DNA of 64,000 bases from Bacteroidia bacterium. GTDB taxonomy: Bacteria; Bacteroidota; Bacteroidia; AKYH767-A; OLB10. Within the stretch, counting starts at the first letter, position 1. Each line of letters begins with the position of its first letter. The stretch lies in NCBI GenBank assembly GCA_016788065.1, contig JAEUTI010000009.1:1-64000 (forward strand), written 5' to 3'. Shown here one piece after another: positions 18,451 through 28,122 of the stretch. Under the pieces are notes generated by a model, which saw only the letters and a program-made list of their open reading frames with translations, was not told the origin of the DNA and made no database searches. The position numbers were made by a program, and so were the translations under genes.

Positions 18451-20105
18451 TGTATTTTCATTTTTGCAATAGCACCAATTTTTATTTTGAGTTGATAATC
18501 CGCAAATATTTTCACATTCGTATTTCCATTGTTAGCACTTGTTGCTGTTGCTACTACAATGATTTTTTTTGCATTTAGAATTTTTGCAATTCTTGATACA
18601 TCAAAAAACTGATCATGTGTTTTCTTGCCAGGAATTGAAACTCTTTCACTTCCTGCCCCAATTGTTCCTGAAGGAATAACAACTTCATTTATATTGAACA
18701 GTGTATCCAATGGTTGATTTTGTTCATCTGTAAAGATTAACTGTACAGACGATTCCAATGGAAACCCATTCTCCAAATCCATTCGCAACATGAGTTCCGA
18801 AACATTCGCCAGGTCATTGTAACTAAATGGAACAGTATCTTTAACTTTGAAATTATCCGCTGTGCCATAAAATGGAAGTTCCACATGCACATCAACTGCG
18901 ATTTTACTGCTGTCGAGTAGAAAATTGAGCGTATGGCCTGCAGGATTTGTTGTTGCCTGAGTTTGAGAAATCAAATACTTTGGTTGCTGATCAATCATTG
19001 CAGTTATGTTACTGTTATTATGATCCAGTTCAATTGAACTAAATGCTGATTGTCCAATTTGATTAATGCCCGGACTATTAACCGGTAACGGATCAGGGAC
19101 ACCTGTTGCTACCACAAAACTGGTAAGGTTTCCATTTAATGCGAGCAATTGTGTTACCCGTGCATTTATTGGTAATCCAAGTGAGTTCGTGATATCGAAG
19201 CGAATTTTAGGCTCTGCAATTGAAAAACTTCCCGAACCAATAGAGTTATTAAAAATAGATATCTCGACCGAATCTTTGAAATTGGTTAGGTTTTGTTGTC
19301 CGGCATACCCAAATAATGAGGAAAACTGAATGCCTTTGAATACCGGATTACAGGATATTCTGTTTCCTGTAGTTATGGAAGATGCTGAACCGCTCAGGAC
19401 GATAGTATACTCGACTCTTAAACGATTGTGAGCTGTTCCTCCTTCTGTAAAATCTCCTTTATATCCCGCTAAAGGTAATGTGGTTGCTACTGTAACAGGC
19501 AGTGATCCATTGTAATTTACCGGTAAGGTGGTTGACAGTGGAAGCCCATTTTTTATTAATCCGGGTATAATTAACTGAATGCTTCCATTCAAAGGGAAAT
19601 CTGAACTAAAAGAAAGTTCTAGATCACCCGCTTTAAAGAACATCGAATCGATTTCTGCACCCTGGCTCAGGCTGAAATCAATGGTATGACTTTTAGAAAT
19701 TGATACAGTTCCTGTGTTTCCTAATGTGGATATTTGATTTGCGTTTAATCCGTATCCTTTCGAGAAGTTTTGATCGGGAATAACCAATAATTGTTGCGCG
19801 GTTACTTCAAAAGCTCTGCTGTTATATAATAAAGTGCAGAATTGATTTTCATCTATAATGAGTGTTGTATTGCTATCGTTCACCTGAGCAAGGTCTGCAA
19901 TTCCCATTTCTGTATGAACTAAAGGAAAGGCCACTTCAGGTGTCCACACTGTTTGTTCAAGCAGCGAGGCGTTAAAATCATCCTTGTTGCATCCTGTTCC
20001 CAAAATTGCAATTATTGCAGCCAGGAGTATGGAGGCTGATTTCAAAAAGGGCGGGAAATACCTTTTGACCGAAATAAACTGTTTCACTGAATTTGAAGTT
20101 GCCAT
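18447..20105 (-). CDS. Large secreted lipoprotein, unknown function
   Basis: This 552-residue protein has a hydrophobic segment (about 22-38) ending in the lipobox-like LGTGC, so it is probably a lipoprotein. The body is beta-rich and Ser/Thr-rich with no Cys cluster or catalytic motif that I recognise. It is coupled by a 4-base overlap to the DUF5723 barrel gene, and such pairs may form one surface complex (inference). The first 20 residues are unusually basic and long for a signal peptide, so a start at a later codon is possible. Confidence 0.75.
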   Translation of the reverse strand: MATSNSVKQFISVKRYFPPFLKSASILLAAIIAILGTGCNKDDFNASLLEQTVWTPEVAFPLVHTEMGIADLAQVNDSNTTLIIDENQFCTLLYNSRAFEVTAQQLLVIPDQNFSKGYGLNANQISTLGNTGTVSISKSHTIDFSLSQGAEIDSMFFKAGDLELSFSSDFPLNGSIQLIIPGLIKNGLPLSTTLPVNYNGSLPVTVATTLPLAGYKGDFTEGGTAHNRLRVEYTIVLSGSASSITTGNRISCNPVFKGIQFSSLFGYAGQQNLTNFKDSVEISIFNNSIGSGSFSIAEPKIRFDITNSLGLPINARVTQLLALNGNLTSFVVATGVPDPLPVNSPGINQIGQSAFSSIELDHNNSNITAMIDQQPKYLISQTQATTNPAGHTLNFLLDSSKIAVDVHVELPFYGTADNFKVKDTVPFSYNDLANVSELMLRMDLENGFPLESSVQLIFTDEQNQPLDTLFNINEVVIPSGTIGAGSERVSIPGKKTHDQFFDVSRIAKILNAKKIIVVATATSANNGNTNVKIFADYQLKIKIGAIAKMKIQ

Positions 20106-20194
20106 GAAACATTAAACGGAAGAAAATGCACAATGCTCCGCACCGAAATGCAGGATGATTACATGTGTAAGAAAATTGGGCTTTAAGTGCCTTT

Positions 20195-20722
20195 TTAGGG
20201 CTGATAAGGTACCAGATTAAACTGGCCCTGGGTGACAGTTACCGTGTCTCCAACTCCTGAAAGATCAAAAGCTTCGAAGCTAAAAGAACCTGAAACGACA
20301 CCTTCCGATGAATTCCAACTGCTGAAGGTGATGGTTCCGGTATTTCCAATAAAGTTTTGTCCGGTTGCTGTAATACCATAAGTAGCTGCAGCCAAATTGT
20401 AAGTTCCAACTGTAAATGGGCCAGTGTATATCATTGATAATGTGGAGGTTCCATTGCCTGAAAGAAAAATAATCGAGTTGCCATTTATAGATGTGTTGAT
20501 GTTCCCATCAGCTTCCCAAAAGGCTCCATCAACATTTGCAGAAAGTTCCGGAGTGCAATCATTGCAAGGTCCGCCACAATCAATTCCCAATTCCCCCTGA
20601 TTTTGAATGTTATCGCTGCAACTAGCCCTGGGATTGGTAACACCTTTGTCATCAGAGCTGCAGGAAGTAAAAAAAACTGTAAGTAATGTGATTACCAATA
20701 GAAAGTGGTAGGGGAGTTTCAT
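20195..20722 (-). CDS. Small lipoprotein with Cys-rich N-terminal motif
   Basis: This 175-residue protein has a signal peptide with lipobox (LLTVFFTSC) and then the Cys motif ASCSDNIQNQGELGIDCGG followed by PCNDC, a short module common just after the lipobox in Bacteroidota lipoproteins. The remaining 120 residues look like a single beta-sandwich, as in DUF6252-like proteins, with a Gly/Thr/Ser-rich composition. No enzymatic motif. It is separate from the 552-residue gene by 89 bp and may have its own promoter. Confidence 0.75.
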   Translation of the reverse strand: MKLPYHFLLVITLLTVFFTSCSSDDKGVTNPRASCSDNIQNQGELGIDCGGPCNDCTPELSANVDGAFWEADGNINTSINGNSIIFLSGNGTSTLSMIYTGPFTVGTYNLAAATYGITATGQNFIGNTGTITFSSWNSSEGVVSGSFSFEAFDLSGVGDTVTVTQGQFNLVPYQP

Positions 20723-20844
20723 GATTTTGAATCCTAATTTGCAATTGCTAAGTTAGTTAATTTTAGGATGGAGTTAATTATTCATCAAGAATTTTATGGT
20801 TCCGGGTTTCAATAATTAAATTTTATCGAAAGAGAAAGTCTGCT

Positions 20845-20878
20845 TTTGTATGGTTCACCTTGATTTTCACTAATTTTG
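20845..20878 (+). promoter_or_regulatory. Promoter of the M16 peptidase gene
   Basis: TTTG (20845-20848) and TAATTTTG (20871-20878) are separated by 22 bp, a full Bacteroidota -33/-7 pair, 18 bp upstream of the start at 20896. Confidence 0.6.
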
Positions 20879-20895
20879 CAGTTCCAAACGTAAAA

Positions 20896-22131
20896 ATGAA
20901 ATCACTTACCTGCCGTTTATCATCGGGAATCAGACTTGTTTATTCAGAGAATCCAAGCCATGTTTCGCATTGTGGCTTAATGGTGGGCGCAGGCAGCCGG
21001 GATGAAAAGCGAGGTAAAGAAGGCCTGGCGCATTTTATCGAACATGTTTTGTTTAAAGGAACTGAAAAGCGTAAAGCATACCAGGTATTAAACAGATTAG
21101 AAATTGTGGGGGGTGAGCTAAATGCTTACACTACAAAAGAAGAAACCTGTGTACATGCCTCTTTTATGAACCCGCATTTTGAAAGAGCAGTCGAGCTCAT
21201 TGCTGATATATTTTTTCATTCACAATTTCCGGAAAAAGAAATTGAGAAAGAGAAAGAAGTCGTAATCGATGAAATTAACTCTTATATGGATAATCCAATG
21301 GAGCAGATTTATGATGACTTTGAATGTCAGGTTTTCAAGAATCAGCCTTTAGGTAATCCTATTCTTGGTACACACGATTCTGTCAGATCTTTTACACGAA
21401 AGGACATACTGCATTTTATCAATCAAAATTATACCAACGACCGCATTGTATTTTCCTATACAGGAAATATCTCATTTGAAAAAGTAAAAGAAGCAGCAGA
21501 AACTTTCTTCGGTAAAGAAGGAAGAAATAAAAAGAATCTATCGGTAGCTGTTAAGTCGAAGTCGAAAATTACACACGTAACTGAAACGCGGAAGACTATT
21601 CAGGCACATTATATTGCCGGCTGCAAAGCATATTCCTGTCATTCCTCCAAACGATTTCCTTTATTTCTGATGAATAATATTTTAGGAGGCCCCGGAATGA
21701 ATTCAAGGCTGAATATGAATATTCGTGAAAAGTATGGATTCACTTATCACATAGAGTCAGCTTATGTGCCTTTTCGCGATTCAGGTCTTTTCAATATATA
21801 TCTGGCAACAGAAAAGAAATTTCTTGATAAATCAGTGAAGCTCATAGAAGCAGAACTTAAGAAATTAAGAAATGATAAAATCCCTGCGGCTCAACTCTCT
21901 CGTTTTAAATATCAGTTAAAAGGTCAAATTGCAATCTCACTAGAAAATAAAGCCGGTGTTATGCTAAATAATGCGAAGAGCTTGTTGAATTACAACAAAC
22001 CCGTCGACATTGATGCTGTTTTTAAACAACTTGATGCTATAACACCATCTGATATTCTGGAAGTAGCGAATGAGATACTGGATTCAAAAAAGATAAGCAG
22101 TTTGCTATATAATCCCGAAGAAACAGATTAG
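20896..22131 (+). CDS. M16 family zinc metallopeptidase (processing-peptidase type)
   Basis: The start at 20896 (MKSLTCRLSSGIRLVYSEN) is preferred because the -7 element at 20871 would put the transcript start after the upstream ATG at 20860. The 411-residue product has the inverted zinc motif HFIEH (GLAHFIEHVLFKGT) with the third ligand Glu in KEVVIDEINSY, and the C-terminal half with the R/Y region (NMNIREKYGFTYHI). The length fits one active M16B subunit. No signal peptide, so it is probably cytoplasmic. It converges with a 4-base overlap on the FadL-like gene. Confidence 0.93.
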   Translation: MKSLTCRLSSGIRLVYSENPSHVSHCGLMVGAGSRDEKRGKEGLAHFIEHVLFKGTEKRKAYQVLNRLEIVGGELNAYTTKEETCVHASFMNPHFERAVELIADIFFHSQFPEKEIEKEKEVVIDEINSYMDNPMEQIYDDFECQVFKNQPLGNPILGTHDSVRSFTRKDILHFINQNYTNDRIVFSYTGNISFEKVKEAAETFFGKEGRNKKNLSVAVKSKSKITHVTETRKTIQAHYIAGCKAYSCHSSKRFPLFLMNNILGGPGMNSRLNMNIREKYGFTYHIESAYVPFRDSGLFNIYLATEKKFLDKSVKLIEAELKKLRNDKIPAAQLSRFKYQLKGQIAISLENKAGVMLNNAKSLLNYNKPVDIDAVFKQLDAITPSDILEVANEILDSKKISSLLYNPEETD

Positions 22132-23624
22132 AACCGGAAGCCCATGGTTGCTATTATCCTGTGATCTGTTCTTTTGATAGTACTTCCGGGAACTGATTCA
22201 TTGGATAATGTATAAGGAGCAAAGTATTCATTTCTGGATGAATACCCGTAACCTAAATCGAAATAATATCTTTTCTCGCGGAATCCAATTCCTCCGGTAT
22301 AACTAATAACATGCTGGTCGGTTTCATCGGTGGTGTATTGTGATTTAAATGGCGTGGAGTAATAGGCAGCCCCGGCACGAAATGCAAAGTTTTGATATTT
22401 CCATTCCAATCCACCTCTGAAATTAGAAGCCACATCGTTATAAAATTTATTGATCAGCTTATTTTCATTGCTGAAATTATAATCACTTGCATCAAGTTTT
22501 GCTGCCGAATAATCAGTAAATTCATAATCGAAACTCACCATTCCATTTTGTCCAAATAAAAAGGCTACACTTCCAACTGCTTTGAAAGGAGTGGTCAAGT
22601 TGTAAGAATAAGTTCCCTCGGGCGAATCGAGACTATAATTGGTGCCATCACCAAAAGCTGATCTCATAGATGCTCTGTACTGATCGTTCAGATAATAATA
22701 AGTAGGAGTGTGAATAGAAGCTCCAACTCTAACCCATTCAACAGGTTTGAAGATTATTCCAAAACGAGCGTTTACACCATTTCCGCTAGTGTTCAGATAA
22801 GTGTCGTATACTAAAGCTTTGAAATCGATTGTTGAATCGGCATTGATGATTTCGTTGTCCTTGTCGTTTTCTTCATAAGTAGATTCTTCTTCATAACGAA
22901 CACTAGGGAAACCAAGTGTTACACCAAAGAAAATCTTTTCATTGTAATTACCACCAAAACCAAGTGTGAATTCCCCCATTCCTCCTCTGGTAGTAGTAAC
23001 TTTCGATTGATATGCACCACCATCAGGAATTACTGAAATATATTGATTGATGTTATTCGGATCTGGGTCCAGCAGATAAGTCTGGTATGCAAGATCTGCA
23101 TCGAAAGCATAATAATCATAAAGGTCATCTTCGGTTGCGCCACCATCATTTGCAATCTGATCAATAAAAGAATCCAGGATAGAATTGTTGGAGTTTTTAC
23201 CTTCAAAACTGCTTTCACTGTTAAAATTAGCCGTACGGTTATAACCCAGGGCAAAACTTAGTTGCTTTATTCCGTTTTCACTCTTCTTAGGAATGGCAAA
23301 AACAAGTCCGAGATCCGGAATATCAACTCTGAATTTGCTATCAGAATTTTTATTTTCAAGAAAATCATTTTCTGTGATTCTGTTATTGAAACCTAATGAA
23401 AAAGTAAACTCCGATTTCTTATAAACTCCTATTCCGGCCGGATTGATCATCAACGATGAGAAATCTGCTCCGGGAGCACCGAAGGCACCACCCATGGCTA
23501 GCGAACGGGCAGTAGATCCAAAACCAGTCTGACTGTAGCGAAGTGCATCAATTTCATTTTGCGCTACCAGTGAAAGGGGATAAAAAAGGCATGCTGTTAA
23601 CATGCCTTTGATTAAATATCTCAT
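22128..23624 (-). CDS. OmpP1/FadL-like outer-membrane transport protein
   Basis: This 498-residue barrel has a signal peptide (1-21) and the family start RSLAMGGAFGAPGADFSS followed by MINPAGIGVY, near residues 38-67. The sequence then alternates beta strands to the C-terminal MGFRF, a typical barrel end with Phe. FadL relatives move hydrophobic molecules across the outer membrane; the substrate is unknown here. It lies 28 bp after a repeat-rich lipoprotein gene and may share its transcript. Confidence 0.88.
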   Translation of the reverse strand: MRYLIKGMLTACLFYPLSLVAQNEIDALRYSQTGFGSTARSLAMGGAFGAPGADFSSLMINPAGIGVYKKSEFTFSLGFNNRITENDFLENKNSDSKFRVDIPDLGLVFAIPKKSENGIKQLSFALGYNRTANFNSESSFEGKNSNNSILDSFIDQIANDGGATEDDLYDYYAFDADLAYQTYLLDPDPNNINQYISVIPDGGAYQSKVTTTRGGMGEFTLGFGGNYNEKIFFGVTLGFPSVRYEEESTYEENDKDNEIINADSTIDFKALVYDTYLNTSGNGVNARFGIIFKPVEWVRVGASIHTPTYYYLNDQYRASMRSAFGDGTNYSLDSPEGTYSYNLTTPFKAVGSVAFLFGQNGMVSFDYEFTDYSAAKLDASDYNFSNENKLINKFYNDVASNFRGGLEWKYQNFAFRAGAAYYSTPFKSQYTTDETDQHVISYTGGIGFREKRYYFDLGYGYSSRNEYFAPYTLSNESVPGSTIKRTDHRIIATMGFRF

Positions 23625-23652
23625 AATTTGGTTCGATTAAAATTTATAACTT

Positions 23653-25230
23653 TTAACGTGGTCTTCTTCCTCCACCATCTTCACTTCTGGAACCACTGCT
23701 ACCTGAATTTCCGGTAGATTGACGAGGTTGACTTGCAGGTGCCTGATAGTTGTTATTAGCAGGTGCTGAGTAGCTATTGTCTCTCTTTGGTTGCTCCTGT
23801 ACTCTGGGTCTGCTGTTTGAGTCCTGAGTACGTGGTCGTGGTGCAGGCGATGAAGGCTGATTACTTTTAGGTGCTTCATAAGATGGCTTAGGATTGCTTC
23901 TAGGAGCTTCGTAACTTGGTTTAGGATTGTTACGTGGAGTTTCATAAGCAGGCTTAGGAGTGTTTCTTGGTGATTCATATGCAGGGGCAGAATTGTTTTT
24001 CCCTGGTGTTGAATAAGCAGGATTTGAAGGTTTAGGATCAGGATTTGTTGATCCTTTTACCGGGTTGGTAGCTCCGGAATTAGTATTTCCTTTTACAGGA
24101 GCAGGGTTGTAACGGGGATCACTGCTATAATTCGACGGATTAACATTATCTGATTTAGGAGTAGTTTCACCTTTACCTGAACCATTTGGATTTTTAGGTC
24201 TTGGGTCAGATGAGTAGTTTGCAGGAGTAGTATCACCTTTACCTGAATTGGACGGACTCATTGGCCTTGGATCAGAACTGTAGTCAGATGGTTTGGTTCC
24301 ACCTTTTACTGCACCTGAAGGATTCGCAGGTCGTGGATCAGAAACAGTATTAGCTTTAGATGGTGTTCTGCCAGGAGTAGCAGTTGCCGGATTCATAGGA
24401 CGTGGATCAGGATTTGCAGGCTTAACAGTAGGAGTGTTTGCTCTTTCAGGACGGTTCGATTCGTAAAGTTGACCAACACTGGTTGAAGTGCCTGAAGCCA
24501 TAAGATTTGAACCGCTTCTTCTGCGTGGGCCATAATACTGACTGGTATAATCGTAACTGTTATAGTAGTATGGGTTATTGTAATAGTTGCTGTAGTACCC
24601 ATCATAAAAGCCATTCATGTACCCTTGATTGTAACCATTCATGTAAGAATAGTAAGGTGAATAGGCATATGGGTTGTACCATGGAGAATACCAGGGATTA
24701 TAACCGTAATAGCTGTATGGAGTATAGCAATAATTGTAGTAGGTATTGTAATGTGGAGTCCACCAGTTATAACCTAAATAAATACTTACACCATATGAAT
24801 ATGGGTTGTAATCATACCAGTAAGAATTGGTAAAGTAATTGTCATAATAACCATATCCAAAACCAACATTGGTATGGAATCTTCTTAAACGTGATGAATA
24901 AGCATAATCATAATAATCATCTTCGTCGTAATAATTGTTGGTAATGTAAGTTGTTCCATCTTCAGATGTTGAAGTTGAAGAGGAAGAAGGCTGTGTTTCA
25001 TTTTCACCATTGTAATCAAATCGTGAATTTGACTCTTCCTGTGTATATTGTGCAGGATCAGCAGCCGGAGTTTGTGAAGAAGCATCAGATGTTGATGATT
25101 CCTGACGTTGATCATTTGCAGAATAGTAAACATCGTCGTAGCTACCAGAACCGGACCTCGACATATTTTGCGAAGAGCAGGACCCTAGTAGCAGGGCAGC
25201 TGCAATTACCGGAAGAAGCATTGATTTCAT
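23653..25230 (-). CDS. Low-complexity Tyr/Asn- and Pro-rich lipoprotein
   Basis: The protein has 525 residues. It starts with a lipobox signal (MKSMLLPVIAAALLLGSC), followed by a Ser/Thr/Gln-rich region (about 20-95), then about 140 residues rich in Tyr, Asn and Gly, and a Pro/Ser/Asn/Lys-rich C-terminal half. The latter holds repeats of YSSDPRPxxP and four 11-residue units NPKPSYEAPRS. A tyrosine-dense adhesive or wall-spanning surface filament is conceivable, but no domain is recognised. Short repeats make it prone to length change between strains. Confidence 0.8.
   Translation of the reverse strand: MKSMLLPVIAAALLLGSCSSQNMSRSGSGSYDDVYYSANDQRQESSTSDASSQTPAADPAQYTQEESNSRFDYNGENETQPSSSSTSTSEDGTTYITNNYYDEDDYYDYAYSSRLRRFHTNVGFGYGYYDNYFTNSYWYDYNPYSYGVSIYLGYNWWTPHYNTYYNYCYTPYSYYGYNPWYSPWYNPYAYSPYYSYMNGYNQGYMNGFYDGYYSNYYNNPYYYNSYDYTSQYYGPRRRSGSNLMASGTSTSVGQLYESNRPERANTPTVKPANPDPRPMNPATATPGRTPSKANTVSDPRPANPSGAVKGGTKPSDYSSDPRPMSPSNSGKGDTTPANYSSDPRPKNPNGSGKGETTPKSDNVNPSNYSSDPRYNPAPVKGNTNSGATNPVKGSTNPDPKPSNPAYSTPGKNNSAPAYESPRNTPKPAYETPRNNPKPSYEAPRSNPKPSYEAPKSNQPSSPAPRPRTQDSNSRPRVQEQPKRDNSYSAPANNNYQAPASQPRQSTGNSGSSGSRSEDGGGRRPR
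23870..24001 (-). repeat. Four tandem 33-bp units in the lipoprotein gene
   Basis: Units begin at 23870, 23903, 23936 and 23969 (plus-strand coordinates). They are imperfect and encode 11-residue Pro-rich units. The period is a multiple of three, so unit gain or loss keeps the frame. Confidence 0.8.
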
Positions 25231-25370
25231 GATTGTTGATTTTGAATGGTTTGACTGGTTAATTGGGATCAGGTTTAACTCTGAATTGCAATTGTGCTAA
25301 TTGTTACGCAATTTTGTCACGCTATTCATTAAAACAAAATCCATACCAATTTATTTTTCAAAGTTACCCA

Positions 25371-26846
25371 ATGGGAAAAGAAATTACAAGCAGAAGCGAA
25401 AACTACTCCGAATGGTACCAGGATCTGGTCATAAAGGCCGATCTGGCAGAAAACTCAGCCGTAAGAGGATGCATGGTTATTAAACCTTATGGCTATGCCA
25501 TTTGGGAAAAAATGCAGCGGGCTCTTGATCAGATGTTTAAAGACACCGGTCATTCCAATGCCTACTTCCCATTATTTATTCCAAAATCCTTTTTTGCAAA
25601 GGAAGCTGCTCATATTGAGGGATTTGCGAAGGAGTGTGCGGTTGTTACACATTACCGTTTGCGCAATACGGCTGATGGAAAAGGAATTGAAGTAGATCCT
25701 GATGCTAAGTTAGAAGAAGAACTTATTGTGAGGCCAACGTCTGAAACCATAATCTGGAATACCTACAGAAACTGGATTCAATCTTATCGCGACCTTCCAA
25801 TATTAGTCAATCAATGGGCGAATGTGGTTCGTTGGGAAATGCGAACACGGCTTTTTCTCCGGACAGCTGAATTTTTATGGCAGGAAGGACATACTGCGCA
25901 TGCCTCAGCAGAGGAAGCAATGGAAGAAACCACTAAAATGTTGGGTGTTTATGCCGATTTTGCAGAGAACTGGATGGCTATGCCTGTAATAAAAGGGGTA
26001 AAAACTGCAAATGAAAGGTTCGCCGGTGCAGTCGAGACTTTTTGCATTGAGGCATTGATGCAGGATGGAAAAGCTTTGCAGGCCGGGACTTCTCATTTTT
26101 TAGGTCAGAATTTTGCCAGGGCATTTGATGTGAAATTCACCAATAAAGCTGGTGTTCAGGATTATGTTTGGGCAACATCCTGGGGAGTATCAACACGATT
26201 GATGGGTGCGCTTGTGATGGCTCACTCTGATGATGACGGTTTGGTATTACCTCCTAAACTGGCTCCAATTCAGGTGGTGATAGTCCCTATCTATAAAAAC
26301 GAAGAGCAACTGGCGCAATTGAACGAATATTCTCAAAAAATTAAAAAATCCCTTGAAGCCAGGGGCATTTCAGTGAAATACGATAACAGGGATACTCATA
26401 AACCAGGTTGGAAATTTGCCGAATACGAATTGAAAGGAGTTCCGGTTAGAATTGCCATCGGACCGCGCGATATGGAAAATCACAGTGTGGAAGTAGCCCG
26501 AAGAGATACCAAAGAAAAAGCAGTTTATCAGGTGGTGGACCTTGATGTCAAGATTGAACATTTGCTCAATCAGATTCAAGAGAACATTTACAATAAAGCA
26601 TTGTCATTCCGCGAAACTGCAACCTGGAAAGCGGATACCATGGCTGAGTTTACAGATATTCTCGACAATAAGGGTGGATTTGTGCATGCACATTGGGATG
26701 GTACTACGGAAACCGAACTTAAGATTAAAGAGCTGACCAAGGCAACTATCAGATGTATCCCATTGGATAATAAGCCTGAGTCAGGGAGCTGCATTTTAAC
26801 CGGTAAACCATCCACCCAAAGAGTTGTATTTGCCAGAGCGTACTGA
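25371..26846 (+). CDS. proS: Prolyl-tRNA synthetase, archaeal/eukaryotic type
   Basis: The start is set at 25371 ([17 protein letters not shown]); the open frame reaches 25263, but the first 36 residues look non-coding. The 491-residue enzyme charges tRNA-Pro. Class II motifs are visible: motif 2 in [23 protein letters not shown]-like [10 protein letters not shown], and the anticodon domain ([11 protein letters not shown]). The length and lack of the bacterial insertion domain mark the archaeal-type ProRS usual in Bacteroidota. It is divergent from the low-complexity lipoprotein gene. Confidence 0.96.
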   Translation: MGKEITSRSENYSEWYQDLVIKADLAENSAVRGCMVIKPYGYAIWEKMQRALDQMFKDTGHSNAYFPLFIPKSFFAKEAAHIEGFAKECAVVTHYRLRNTADGKGIEVDPDAKLEEELIVRPTSETIIWNTYRNWIQSYRDLPILVNQWANVVRWEMRTRLFLRTAEFLWQEGHTAHASAEEAMEETTKMLGVYADFAENWMAMPVIKGVKTANERFAGAVETFCIEALMQDGKALQAGTSHFLGQNFARAFDVKFTNKAGVQDYVWATSWGVSTRLMGALVMAHSDDDGLVLPPKLAPIQVVIVPIYKNEEQLAQLNEYSQKIKKSLEARGISVKYDNRDTHKPGWKFAEYELKGVPVRIAIGPRDMENHSVEVARRDTKEKAVYQVVDLDVKIEHLLNQIQENIYNKALSFRETATWKADTMAEFTDILDNKGGFVHAHWDGTTETELKIKELTKATIRCIPLDNKPESGSCILTGKPSTQRVVFARAY

Positions 26847-26864
26847 TAAACAAACCATTGAACC

Positions 26865-27560
26865 ATGAGTAGCGATTCACATACCTATTCGTTGATTTTG
26901 CAATCGCTTGCTGAGAAAGCACCAGTGAAAATGAATGCTATTCAAAAAACTGAGGCTGCTTTCAAAGAACTTAAATTGGTTTTAAGAAAACTCGAAGCAG
27001 ATATAAATAAATCGCTTTCACAGGTTGACAAACGCATTGCGGTCAGTTACCACGAAAGAGGACCGTTTGATATTGAATTTCGGATATATGATGACATTCT
27101 CATTTTTTCGATGCATTCCAATGTATACACGTTTGATGATAGTCACCATATCAACAAAAGCTCATATGTCAAACAACAGCCGTTCAATGCCTATTGCGGG
27201 ATGATTTCGATTTACAACTTCCTTACCGATTCATTTCAATATAAGCGTGGGAATGATTTGGGGTTGCTCATTGCTCGGATTTTCATAAATCAGGAAAATC
27301 ATTTTTTTGTCGAAGGGAAACGGCATCTGGGCATAGATTTTAATGATTTCGATAACGATTTGATTGATTCTCCGAGACTCACAGCTATTGTTGAAGCAGC
27401 TATTTTGCATTGTCTTAATTTCGACATTCAGACGCCTCCATTTGATAAAGTGGGTGCAATAACCGTTCAAGAGGTGATGGAGAAGGAGTTAGCTACCGTT
27501 GTGAGCACTGGCAAGCGTCTGGGCTTCAAGTTTCAATCAGAATCTGATGGGGTCAGTTAA
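26865..27560 (+). CDS. Conserved protein of unknown function
   Basis: This 231-residue protein begins 18 bp after proS, probably in the same transcript. It has no signal peptide or membrane helix. A coiled region (about 22-55, rich in Lys, Glu and Leu) is followed by a mixed domain with YHERGPFDIEFRIYDD and an acidic-aromatic stretch (FDDSHHINKSSY). I recognise no catalytic motif. It reads like a cytoplasmic soluble protein of Bacteroidota; a link to proS is only positional. Confidence 0.7.
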   Translation: MSSDSHTYSLILQSLAEKAPVKMNAIQKTEAAFKELKLVLRKLEADINKSLSQVDKRIAVSYHERGPFDIEFRIYDDILIFSMHSNVYTFDDSHHINKSSYVKQQPFNAYCGMISIYNFLTDSFQYKRGNDLGLLIARIFINQENHFFVEGKRHLGIDFNDFDNDLIDSPRLTAIVEAAILHCLNFDIQTPPFDKVGAITVQEVMEKELATVVSTGKRLGFKFQSESDGVS

Positions 27561-27575
27561 TTTTTTTGCTAATTG

Positions 27576-27606
27576 TTGGTAATTATTTACATTTTTTATA
27601 CTTTTG
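27576..27606 (+). promoter_or_regulatory. Promoter of tRNA-Glu (and possibly rpsT)
   Basis: TTG (27576-27578) and TACTTTTG (27599-27606) are separated by 20 bp, the same spacing as at rpsF. The predicted start is about 24 bases before the tRNA. Confidence 0.65.
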
Positions 27607-27636
27607 CAACCTCTTTTACAAAAGGAGGCATAATTT

Positions 27637-27709
27637 GGCCCGTTCGTCTAGGGGTCTAGGACATCTCCCTTTCACGGAGGAAACACGGGTTCGATTCCCG
27701 TACGGGCTA
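27637..27709 (+). tRNA. tRNA-Glu (anticodon TTC)
   Basis: The acceptor stem GGCCCGT pairs with ACGGGCT, with a G-U first pair. The D-arm is followed by the anticodon stem TCTCC/GGAGG around the loop CTTTCAC, giving anticodon TTC. The T-arm ACGGG/CCCGT has loop TTCGATT. The discriminator base is A and CCA is not encoded. It lies 69 bp upstream of rpsT. Confidence 0.95.
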
Positions 27710-27777
27710 CAAAATCAGGCAGTTGTAACAAAATTGTAATTGTTTGTACTTAAAATTTAACGGTTAATACCAATACA

Positions 27778-28032
27778 ATGGCTAATCACAAATCCGCTGA
27801 AAAGCGAATCAGGTCTAACGAAGCAAAACAAGACAGAAACAAGTATCAGGCTAAAACTATGCGTAATGCATTGAAGAACCTGCGTGCTACTACCGACAAA
27901 AAAGCTGCTACAGCAATGTTGCCCGGTGTTGCATCTATGCTCGATAAACTGGCTAAAAAGAACGTGATTCACAAAAGCAAAGCTGCTAATTTGAAGTCAA
28001 GTCTTACCGTAATGGTAAACAAACTTGCTTAA
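27778..28032 (+). CDS. rpsT: 30S ribosomal protein S20
   Basis: This 84-residue basic protein begins [18 protein letters not shown], the classic S20 start, and continues with long Lys/Arg-rich helices ending in MVNKLA. S20 binds 16S rRNA early in small-subunit assembly. It follows tRNA-Glu and ends at a strong terminator, so the two may form one transcript. Confidence 0.97.
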   Translation: MANHKSAEKRIRSNEAKQDRNKYQAKTMRNALKNLRATTDKKAATAMLPGVASMLDKLAKKNVIHKSKAANLKSSLTVMVNKLA

Positions 28033-28064
28033 TAGTTTTTAGCTTAGTCGTTTAAACTTATTGG

Positions 28065-28090
28065 CCTTCCCCGGGTGGGGAAGGTTTTTT
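28065..28090 (+). terminator. Terminator after rpsT
   Basis: An 8-bp perfect stem (CCTTCCCC / GGGGAAGG) with a 4-base loop is followed by six T. Confidence 0.9.
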
Positions 28091-28122
28091 CATTTTCAGG
28101 TATTTTTTAAAAACCTCTTTTT

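Noticed and set aside
23840-24420. Possible CRISPR array in the repeat-rich lipoprotein gene
   Set aside because: The repeats are imperfect, in frame and encode a Pro-rich chain; there are no unique spacers of constant length.
27637-27709. tRNA-Glu as an integration site
   Set aside because: No duplicate of the tRNA 3' end and no integrase were seen nearby.
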